A DNA stretch of 20,973 nt from Saccoglossus kowalevskii (taxonomy: Eukaryota; Hemichordata; Enteropneusta; Harrimaniidae): the NCBI RefSeq assembly GCF_000003605.2, contig NW_003129814.1, positions 1-20,973 on the forward strand, given 5' to 3'. Shown here one piece after another: positions 9,052 to 20,349 of this stretch. The position numbers were made by a program, and so were the translations under genes. The notes beneath the pieces are model-generated. The model made no database searches and was not told where the DNA came from. It saw only the letters and a program-made list of their open reading frames with translations. Within the stretch, counting starts at the first letter, position 1. Each line of letters starts with the position of its first letter.

Positions 9052-11573
9052 ACACTGCAGTGTCACAAACACAGGTGTTACACATACTGCAATGTCAGAA
9101 ACACAGGTGTTACATATACTGCAATGATACAGACACAGGTGTTGTACACACTGCAATGTCATAAACACATGTGTTACACATACTGCAATGTCACAAACAC
9201 AGGTGTTACACATACTGCAATGTCACAAACACGGTGTTGAACACACTGCAAAATCATAAACACAGGAGTTACACATACGGCAACGTCATAAACACAGGTG
9301 TTGCCACACTGCAATGTCATAAACACAGGTGTTGCACACATTGCAATGTCATAAACACAGGTGTTACATACACTGCAATGTCATAAACACAGGTGCTGCA
9401 CACACTGTAATGTCATAAACACAGGTGTTGCACACACTGCAATGTCATAAACACTGTTGTTGTACATACAACAATGACACAGATACAGGTGTTACACATA
9501 CTGCAATGTCACAAACACAGGTGTTGCACACATTGCAATGCCATAAACACGGGCGTTGCATACATCGCAATGTAATGAACACAGGTGTTGCACACACTGC
9601 AATGTCACAAACACAGGTGTTACACACACTGTAATGTCATAAACACAGGTGTTGCACACACTGCAATATCATAAACACTGGTGTTGCACATACTGCAATG
9701 TTATAAATACAGGTGTTACACATACTGCAATGTCAGAAACACAGGTGTTACACATACCGCTATGTCATAACACAGGTTGAACACACTGCAATGTCATAAA
9801 CACATGTGTTACACATACAGCAATGTCACAAACACAGGTGTTAAACATACTGCAATAACACAGACACAGATGTTGTACACACAGCAATGTCATAAACACA
9901 GGTGTTACACATACTGCAATTTCACAAACACAGGTGTTACACATACTGCAATGTCACAATCACATGTGTCACACATACTGCAATGTCACAGTCACAGGTG
10001 TTAAACATACCGCTATGTCATAAACACAGGTGTTGAACACACTGCAATGTCACAAACACAGGTGTTACACATACTGCAATGTCAGAAACACAAGTGTTAC
10101 ATATACTGCAATGATACAGACACAGATGTTGTACACACTGCAATGTCATAAACACATGTGTTACACATACTGCAATGTCACAAACACAGGTGTTACACAT
10201 ACTGCAATGTCACAAACACGGTGTTGAACACACTGCAAAATCATAAACACAGGAGTTACACATACGGCAATGTCATAAATGAAGGTGTTGCCACACTGCA
10301 ATGTCATAAACACAGGTGTTGCACACACTGCAATGTCATAAACACAGGTGATACACATACTGCAATGTCACAAACACAGGTGTTACACATACTACAATGT
10401 CACAAACACAGGTTTTACCTATACTGCATTGATACAGACACAGTCGTTGTAAACACTGCAATGTCATAAACACAGGTGTTGCACACACTGCAATGTCATA
10501 AACACAGGTGTTACACATACTGCAATGTCAGAAACACAGGTGTTACACATACCGCTATGTCATAAACACAGGTTGAACACACTGCAATGTCATAAACACA
10601 TGTGTTACACATACTGCAATGTCACAAACACAGGTGTTACACATACTGCAATGTCACAAACACATGTGTTACTCATACTGCAATGTCACAAACACAGGTG
10701 TTACATATACTGCATTGATACAGACACAGACGTTGTAAACACCTCAATGTCATAAACACATGTGTTACACATACTGCAATGTCACAAACACAGGTGTTAC
10801 ACATACTGCAATGTCTGAAACACAGGTGTTGAACACACTGCAATGTCACAAACACAGGTGTTACACATACTGCAATGTCAGAAACACAGGTGTTACATAT
10901 ACTGCAATGATACAGACACAGATGTTGTACACACTGCAATGTCATAAACACATGTGTTACACATACTGCAATGTCACAAACACAGGTGTTACACATACTG
11001 CAATGTCGCAAACACGGTGTTGAACACACTGCAATGTCATAAATACAGGAGTTACACATACGGCAATGTCATAAATACAGGTGTTGCCACACTGCAATGT
11101 CATAAACACAGGTGTTGCACACACTGCAATGTCATAAACACAGGTGTTGCAAACACTGAAATGTCATAAACACTGGTGTTGCACATACTGCAATGCCATA
11201 AACACAGGTATGGCACACACTGCAATGTCATACACACAAGTTTCGCACATACTGCAATGTCATAAACACAGGTGTTGTACACACTGTAATGTCACAAACA
11301 CAGGCATGGCACATACTGCAATGTCATAAACACAGGTGTTACACATACTGCAATGTCATAAACACAGGTGTTTCACACACTGTAATGTCACAAACACAGG
11401 CATGGCACATACTGCAATGTCACAAACACAGGTGTTACACATACTGCAATGTCAAAAACACAGGTGTTACATATACTGCATTGATACAGACACAGATGTT
11501 GTAAACACTGCAATGTCATAAACACATGTGTTACATATACTGCAATGTCACAAACACAGGTGTTACACATACT
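8769..11573. repeat. Long segmental copy B, about 2.8 kb
   Basis: This segment matches copy C (17417-20349). The offset is 8648 bp from 8769 to about 9950 and 8776 bp from there to 11573, where the two diverge (CTGCAATG here, CTACAATG in C). The 128-bp step equals four monomers. Shared rare variants include CAATGTAATGAAC (8899 and 9569), a CATAACACAGG single-base deletion near 9768, CAATAACACAG and the AAGTTTCGCAC marker (11242). Such rare variants in the same order are best explained by segmental duplication or exchange rather than convergence. Confidence 0.88.
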
Positions 11574-11623
11574 GCAATGTCACATACACAGGTGTTACAC
11601 ATACTGCAATGTCACAAACACAT

Positions 11624-13155
11624 GTGGACACATACTGCAATGTCACAAACACAGGTGTTAAACATACCGCTATGTCATAAACACAAGTGTTGAACACATT
11701 GCAGTGTCACAAACACAGGTGTTACATGATATACTGCAATGATACAGACACAGATGTTGTACACACTGCAATGTCATAAACACATGTGTTACACATACTG
11801 CAATGTCACAAACACAGGCATGGCACATATTGCAATGTCATAAACACAGGTATTGCACATACTACAATGTCATAAACACCGGTGTCGCACATACTACAAT
11901 GTCACAAACACAGGTGTTACACATACTGCAATGTCACAAACACAGGTGTTACATATACTGCAATGTCAGAAACACAGGTGTTGAACACACTGCAATGTCA
12001 CAAACACAGGTGTTACACATACTGCAATGTCAGAAACACAGGTGTTACATATGCTGCAATGTCACAAACACAGGCATGGCACATATTGCAATGTCATAAA
12101 CACAGGTATTGCACATACTACAATGTCATAAACACCGGTGTTGCACATACTACAATGTCACAAACACAGGTGATACACATACTGCAATGTCACAAACACA
12201 GGTGTTACATATACTGCAATGTCAGAAACACAGGTGTTGAACACACTGCAATGTCACAAACACAGGTGTTATACATGCTGCAATGTCAGAAACACAGGTG
12301 TTACATATGCTGCAATGATACAGACACAGATGTTGTACACACTGCAATGTCATAAACACATGTGTTACACATACTGCAATGTCACAAACACAGGTGTTAC
12401 GCATACTGCAATGTCACAAACACGGTGTTGAACACACTGCAAATTCATAAACACAGGAGTTACACATACGGCGATGTCATAAACACAGGTGTTGCCACAC
12501 TGCAATGTCATAAACACAGGTGTTGCACACACTGCAATGTCATAAACACAGGTGTTACATACACTGCAATGTCACAAACACAGGTGTTGCAAACACTGAA
12601 ATGCCATAAACACTGGTGTTGCACATACTGCAATGCCATAAACACAGGTATGGCACACAATGCAATGTCATACACACAGGTGTTGTACACACTGTAATGT
12701 CACAAACACGGGCATTGTAGATATTGCAATGTCATAAACACAGGTATTGCACATACTACAATGTCATAAACACAGGTGTTACACATACCGCTATGTCATA
12801 AACACAGGTTGAACACACTGCAATGTCATAAACACAGGTGTTACACATACTGCAATGTCAGAAACACAGGTGTTACACATACCGCTATGTCATAAACACA
12901 GGTTGAACACACTGCAATGTCATAAACACATGTGTTACACATACTGCAATGTCACAAACACAGGTGTTACACATACTGCAATGTCACAAACACAGGTGTT
13001 ACATATACTGCATTGATACAGACACAGACATTGTAAACACTGCAATGTCATAAACACATGTGTTACATATACTGCAATGTCACAAACACAGGTGTTACAC
13101 ATACTGCAATGTCACATATACAGGTGTTACACATACTGCAATGTCACAAACACAT
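11624..13155. repeat. Q3 HOR block
   Basis: The block runs from the GTGGAC variant (11624) to the next one (13156). It contains CATGATATAC (ttacat at 11722) and the AGGCATGG pair (11816, 12072; 256 bp apart). It lacks the AAGTTTCGCAC marker of Q1. 11722-12836 aligns with 15746-16860 at a constant offset of 4024 bp. Between about 12807 and 12901 it carries an extra 94-bp tandem copy (three monomers minus two bases) absent from Q5. Confidence 0.82.
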
Positions 13156-14340
13156 GTGGACACATACTGCAATGTCACAAACACAGGTGTTAAACATACC
13201 GCTATGTCATAAACACAGGTGTTGAACACACTGCAGTGTCACAAACACAGGTGTTACACATACTGCAATGTCAGAAACACAGGTGTTACATGATATACTG
13301 CAATGATACAGACACAGATGTTGTACACACTGCAATGTCATAAACACATGTGTTACACATACTGCAATGTCACAAACACAGGCATGGCACATATTGCAAT
13401 GTCATAAACACAGGTATTGCACATACTACAATGTCATAAACACCGGTGTTGCACATACTACAATGTCACAAACACAGGTGTTACACATACTGCAATGTCA
13501 CAAACACAGGTGTTACATATACTGCAATGTCAGAAACACAGGTGTTGAACACACTGCAATGTCACAAACACAGGTGTTACACATACTGAAATGTCAGAAA
13601 CACAGGTGTTACATATGCTGCAATGTCAGAAACACAGGCATGGCACATATTGCAATGTCATAAACACAGGTATTGCACATACTACAATGTCATAAACACC
13701 AGTGTTGCACATACTACAATGTCACAAACACAGGTGATACACATACTGCAATGTCACAAACACAGGTGTTACATATACTGCAATGTCAGAAACACAGGTG
13801 TTGAACACACTGCAATGTCACAAACACAGGTGTTATACATACTGCAATGTCAGAAACACAGGTGTTACATATGCTGCAATGATACAGACACAGATGTTGT
13901 ACACACTGCAATGTCATAAACACATGTGTTACACATACTGCAATGTCACAAACACAGGTGTTACGCATACTGCAATGTCACAAACACGGTGTTGAACACA
14001 CTGCAAATTCATAAACACAGGAGTTACACATACGGCGATGTCATAAACACAGGTGTTGCCACACTGCAATGTCATAAACACAGGTGTTGCACACACTGCA
14101 ATGTCATAAACACAGGTGTTACATACCCTGCAATGTCATAAACACTGGTGTTGCACATACTGCAATTCCATAAACACAGGTATGGCACACAATGCAATGT
14201 CATACACACAGGTGTTGTACACACTGTAATGTCACAAACACGGGCATTGTACATTTTGCAATGTCATAAACACAGGTATTGCACATACTACAATGTCATA
14301 AACACAGCTGTTACACATACCGCTATGTCATAAACACAGG
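13156..14340. repeat. Q4 HOR block, first part
   Basis: The block begins at the GTGGAC variant (13156), with CATGATATAC (13286) and AGGCATGG at 13380 and 13636 (256 bp apart). Here the second AGGCATGG monomer is preceded by CAGAAACAC rather than CACAAACAC. After about 14130 it jumps to TTGCACATACTGCAATTCC and GGTATGGCACACAATG monomers, then joins GGTTGAACAC at about 14339. It carries the CACCAGTG variant also seen near 1764. Confidence 0.78.
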
Positions 14341-15121
14341 TTGAACACACTGCAATGTCATAAACACATGTGTTACACATACTGCAATGTCACAAACACA
14401 GGTGTTACACATACTGCAATGTCACAAACACAGGTGTTACACATACTGCAATGTCACAAACACAGGTGTTACATATACTGCATTGATACAGACACAGACG
14501 TTGTAAACACCTCAATGTCATAAACACATGTGTTACACATACTGCAATGTCAGAAACACAGGTGTTGAACACACTGCAATGTCACAAACACAGGTGTTAC
14601 ACATACTGCAATGTCAGAAACACAGGTGTTACATATAGTGCAATGATACAGACACAGATGTTGTACACACTGCAATGTCATAAACACATGTGTTACACAT
14701 ACTGCAATGTCACAAACACAGGTGTTACACACTGCAATGTCATAAAAACAGGTGTTGCACACACTGCAATGTTATAAACACAGGTGTTGCAAACACTGAA
14801 ATGTCATAAACACTGGTGTTGCACATACTGCAATGCCATAAACACAGGTATGGCACACACTGCAATGTCATACACACAAGTTTCGCACATACTGCAATGT
14901 CATAAACACAGGTGTTGTACACACTGTAATGTCACAAACACAGGCATGGCACATACTGCAATGTCATAAACACAGGTGTTACACATACTGCAATGTCATA
15001 AACTCATGTGTTACATATACTGCACTGATACAGACACAGAAGTTGTAAACACTGCAATGTCATAAACACATGTGTTACATATACTGCAATGTCACAAACA
15101 CAGGTGTTACATATACTGCAA
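14341..15121. repeat. Mosaic segment linking 1.2-kb-type and Q-type sequences
   Basis: The left part resembles the 1.2-kb HOR (GGTTGAAC near 14339, GATACAGACACAGACG, the TTGTAAACACCTCAATG monomer). 14640-14970 pairs with 5707-6037 at a constant offset of 8933 bp, including the two-base-short TTACACACTGC monomer (14722) and the AAGTTTCGCAC marker (14882). After about 15000 the expected continuation is replaced by AACTCATGTG and CACTGATACAGACACAGAAG monomers, which I see only here. Confidence 0.75.
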
Positions 15122-15530
15122 TGTCACATACACAGGTGATGAACACACTGCAATGTCACAAACACAGGTGTTACACATACTGCAATGTCAGAAACACAGG
15201 TGTTACATATGCTGCAATGTCACAAACACAGGCATGGCACATATTGCAATGTCATAAACACAGGTATTGCACATACTATAATGTCATAAACACCGGTGTT
15301 GCACATACTACAATGTCACAAACACAGGTGATACACATACTGCAATGTCACAAACACAGGTGTTACATATACTGCAATGTCAGAAACACAGGTGTTGAAC
15401 ACACTGCAATGTCACAAACACAGGTGTTATACATACTGCAATGTCAGAAACACAGGTGTTACATATGCTGCAATGATACAGACACAGATGTTGTACACAC
15501 TGCAATGTCATAAACACATGTGTTACATAT
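15122..15530. repeat. Q-type fragment duplicated at 15988-16396
   Basis: The fragment aligns at a constant offset of 866 bp with 15988-16396. Both share variants I do not see elsewhere in the window: GGTGATGAACAC (15135 and 16001) and ACATACTATAATG (about 15271 and 16137). The shared private variants suggest a recent local duplication. It contains only one AGGCATGG monomer (15230), not the usual pair. Confidence 0.8.
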
Positions 15531-15615
15531 ACTGCAATGTCACAAACACAGGTGTTACACATACTGCAATGTCACATACACAGGTGTTACACATACTGCA
15601 ATGTCACAAACACAT

Positions 15616-16990
15616 GTGGACACATACTGCAATGTCACAAACACAGGTGGTAAACATACCGCTATGTCATAAACACAGGTGTTGAACACACTGCAGTGTC
15701 ACAAACACAGGTGTTACACATACTGCAATGTCAGAAACACTGGTGTTACATGATATACTGCAATGATACAGACACAGATGTTGTACACACTGCAATGTCA
15801 TAAACACATGTGTTACACATACTGCAATGTCACAAACACAGGCATGGCACATATTGCAATGTCATAAACACAGGTATTGCACATACTACAATGTCATAAA
15901 CACCGGTGTTGCACATACTACAATGTCACAAACACAGGTGTTACACATACTGCAATGTCACAAACACAGGTGTTACATATACTGCAATGTCAGAAACACA
16001 GGTGATGAACACACTGCAATGTCACAAACACAGGTGTTACACATACTGCAATGTCAGAAACACAGGTGTTACATATGCTGCAATGTCACAAACACAGGCA
16101 TGGCACATATTGCAATGTCATAAACACAGGTATTGCACATACTATAATGTCATAAACACCGGTGTTGCACATACTACAATGTCACAAACACAGGTGATAC
16201 ACATACTGCAATGTCACAAACACAGGTGTTACATATACTGCAATGTCAGAAACACAGGTGTTGAACACACTGCAATGTCACAAACACAGGTGTTATACAT
16301 ACTGCAATGTCAGAAACACAGGTGTTACATATGCTGCAATGATACAGACACAGATGTTGTACACACTGCAATGTCATAAACACATGTGTTACACATACTG
16401 CAATGTCACAAACACAGGTGTTACGCATACTGCAATGTCACAAACACGGTGTTGAACACACTGCAAATTCATAAACACAGGAGTTACACATACGGCGATG
16501 TCATAAACACAGGTGTTGCCACACTGCAATGTCATAAACACAGGTGTTGCACACACTGCAATGTCATAAACACAGGTGTTACATACACTGCAATGTCACA
16601 AACACAGGTGTTGCAAACACTGAAATGCCATAAACACTGGTGTTGCACATACTGCAATGCCATAAACACAGGTATGGCACACAATGCAATGTCATACACA
16701 CAGGTGTTGTACACACTGTAATGTCACAAACACGGGCATTGTAGATATTGCAATGTCATAAACACAGGTATTGCACATACTACAATGTCATAAACACAGG
16801 TGTTACACATACCGCTATGTCATAAACACAGGTTGAACACACTGCAATGTCATAAACACATGTGTTACACATACTGCAATGTCACAAACACATGTGTTAC
16901 ACATACTGCAATGTCACAAACACAGGTGTTACATATACTGCATTGATACAGACACAGACATTGTAAACACTGCAATGTCATAAACACATG
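15616..16990. repeat. Q5 HOR block
   Basis: The block begins at the GTGGAC variant (15616), with CATGATATAC (15746) and AGGCATGG at 15840 and 16096 (256 bp apart). It aligns with Q3 at an offset of 4024 bp up to about 16860, then at 3930 bp through the GACACAGACATTGTAAAC monomer (13021 and 16951), because Q3 has 94 extra bases. It also shares an offset of 2460 bp with Q4 in its left part (13286 with 15746, 13783 with 16243). Confidence 0.82.
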
Positions 16991-17416
16991 TGTTACACAT
17001 ACTGCAATGTCACAAACACAGGTGTTACACATACTGCAATGTCATAAATAAAGGTGTTGCCACACTGCAATGTCATAAACACAGGTGTTGCACACACTGC
17101 AATGTCATAAACACAGGTGTTACACATACTGCAATGTCATAAACACATGTGTTACACATACTGCAATGTCACAAACACAGGTGTTACACATACTGCAATG
17201 TCTCAAACACGGTGTTGAACACACTGCAAAATCATAAACACAGGAGTTACACATACGGCAACGTCATAAACACAGGTGTTGCCACACTGCAATGTCATAA
17301 ACACAGGTGTTGAACACACTGCAATGTCACAAACCCAGGTGTTACACATACTGCAATGTCAGAAACACAGGAGTTACACATACGGCAATGTCACAAACAC
17401 AGGCATGGCACATATT
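16991..17416. repeat. Mosaic segment before copy C
   Basis: The monomers here come from several families: ATAAATAAAGG (about 17045) and TTGCCACAC as in 2335 and 8143, the palindromic ACACATGTGT monomer, AACACGGTGTTG preceded by GTCTCAA (about 17201), and AGGCATGG (about 17400). The run 17143-17350 resembles 1473-1680. No non-repeat sequence is present. Confidence 0.7.
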
Positions 17417-20349
17417 GCAATGTCATAAACACAGGTGTTGCACACACTGCAATGTCATAAACACAGGTGCTGCACACACTGTAATGTCATAAACACAGGT
17501 GTTGCACACACTGCAATGCCATAAACACAGGCGTTGCATACATCGCAATGTAATGAACACATGTGTTGCACACACTGCAATGTCACAAACAAAGGTGTTA
17601 CACATACTGCGATGTCACAAACACAGGTGTTATATATACTGCAATGTCACAAACACAGGTGTTAAACATACCGCTATGTCATAAACACAGGTGTTGAACA
17701 CACTGCAGTGTCACAAACACAGGTGTTACACATACTGCAATGTCAGAAACACAGGTGTTACATATACTGCAATGATACAGACACAGGTGTTGTACACACT
17801 GCAATGTCATAAACACATGTGTTACACATACTGCAATGTCACAAACACAGGTGTTACACATACTGCAATGTCACAAACACGGTGTTGAACACACTGCAAA
17901 ATCATAAACACAGGAGTTACACATACGGCAACGTCATAAACACAGGTGTTGCCACACTGCAATGTCATAAACACAGGTGTTGCACACATTGCAATGTCAT
18001 AAACACAGGTGTTACATACACTGCAATGTCATAAACACAGGTGCTGCACACACTGTAATGTCATAAACACAGGTGTTGCACACACTGCAATGTCATAAAC
18101 ACTGTTGTTGTACATACAACAATGACACAGATACAGGTGTTACACATACTGCAATGTCACAAACACAGGTGTTGCACACATTGCAATGCCATAAACACGG
18201 GCGTTGCATACATCGCAATGTAATGAACACAGGTGTTGCACACACTGCAATGTCACAAACACAGGTGTTACACACACTGTAATGTCATAAACACAGGTGT
18301 TGCACACACTGCAATATCATAAACACTGGTGTTGCACATACTGCAATGTTATAAATACAGGTGTTACACATACTGCAATGTCAGAAACACAGGTGTTACA
18401 CATACCGCTATGTCATAACACAGGTTGAACACACTGCAATGTCATAAACACATGTGTTACACATACAGCAATGTCACAAACACAGGTGTTAAACATACTG
18501 CAATAACACAGACACAGATGTTGTACACACAGCAATGTCATAAACACAGGTGTTACACATACTGCAATTTCACAAACACAGGTGTTACACATACTGCAAT
18601 GTCACAAACACATGTGTTACACATACTGCAATGTCACAAACACAGGTGTTACACATACTGCAATGTCACAAACACAGCTGTTACATATACTGCATTGATA
18701 CAGACACAGATGTTGTAAACACTGCAATGTCATAAACACATGTGTCACACATACTGCAATGTCACAGTCACAGGTGTTAAACATACCGCTATGTCATAAA
18801 CACAGGTGTTGAACACACTGCAATGTCACAAACACAGGTGTTACACATACTGCAATGTCAGAAACACAAGTGTTACATATACTGCAATGATACAGACACA
18901 GATGTTGTACACACTGCAATGTCATAAACACATGTGTTACACATACTGCAATGTCACAAACACAGGTGTTACACATACTGCAATGTCACAAACACGGTGT
19001 TGAACACACTGCAAAATCATAAACACAGGAGTTACACATACGGCAATGTCATAAATGAAGGTGCTGCCACACTGCAATGTCATAAACACAGGTGTTGCAC
19101 ACACTGCAATGTCATAAACACAGGTGTTACACATACTGCAATGTCACAAACACAGGTGTTACACATACTACAATGTCACAAACACAGGTGTTACATATAC
19201 TGCATTGATACAGACACAGACGTTGTAAACACTGCAATGTCATAAACACAGGTGTTGCACACCCTGCAATGTCATAAACACAGGTGTTACACATACTGCA
19301 ATGTCAGAAACACAGGTGTTACACATACCGCTATGTCATAAACACAGGTTGAACACACTGCAATGTCATAAACACATGTGTTACACATACTGCAATGTCA
19401 CAAACACAGGTGTTACACATACTGCAATGTCACAAACACATGTGTTACACATACTGCAATGTCACAAACACAGGTGTTACATATACTGCATTGATACAGA
19501 CACAGACGTTGTAAACACCTCAATGTCATAAACACATGTGTTACACATACTGCAATGTCACAAACACAGGTGTTACACATACTGCAATGTCTGAAACACA
19601 GGTGTTGAACAAACTGCAATGTCACAAACACAGGTGTTACACATACTGCAATGTCAGAAACACAGGTGTTACATATACTGCAATGATACAGACACAGATG
19701 TTGTACACACTGCAATGTCATAAACACATGTGTTACACATACTGCAATGTCACAAACACAGGTGTTACACATACTGCAATGTCGCAAACACGGTGTTGAA
19801 CACACTGCAAAATCATAAATACAGGAGTTACACATACGGCAATGTCATAAACACAGGTGTTGCCACACTGCAATGTCATAAACACAGGTGTTGCACACAC
19901 TGCAATGTCATAAACACAGGTGTTGCAAACACTGAAATGTCATAAACACTGGTGTTGCACATACTGCAATGCCATAAACACAGGTATGGCACACACTGCA
20001 ATGTCATACACACAAGTTTCGCACATACTGCAATGTCATAAACACAGGTGTTGTACACACTGTAATGTCACAAACACAGGCATGGCACATACTGCAATGT
20101 CATAAACACAGGTGTTACACATACTGCAATGTCATAAACACAGGTGTTTCACACACTGTAATGTCACAAACACAGGCATGGCACATACTGCAATGTCACA
20201 AACACAGGTGTTACACATACTGCAATGTCAAAAACACAGGTGTTACATATACTGCATTGATACAGACACAGATGTTGTAAACACTGCAATGTCATAAACA
20301 CATGTGTTACATATACTGCAATGTCACAAACACAGGTGTTACACATACT
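17417..20349. repeat. Long segmental copy C, about 2.9 kb
   Basis: This is the partner of copy B at offsets of 8648 and then 8776 bp. The additional 128 bp lies near 18601-18760 and contains GCTGTTACATATAC, CATTGATACAGACACAGATG and TTGTAAACAC monomers, which copy A also partly has (929-1010). From 19133 the copy also matches 3466-4682 at an offset of 15,667 bp, so B, C and the 1.2-kb HOR at 3564 all share this part. One unusual base change creates TTATATATAC at about 17630. Confidence 0.88.

Noticed and set aside
17628-17640. TATA-like TTATATATAC element
   Set aside because: It is a single-base change of the common TTACATATAC monomer and occurs once, with no initiator or downstream gene.
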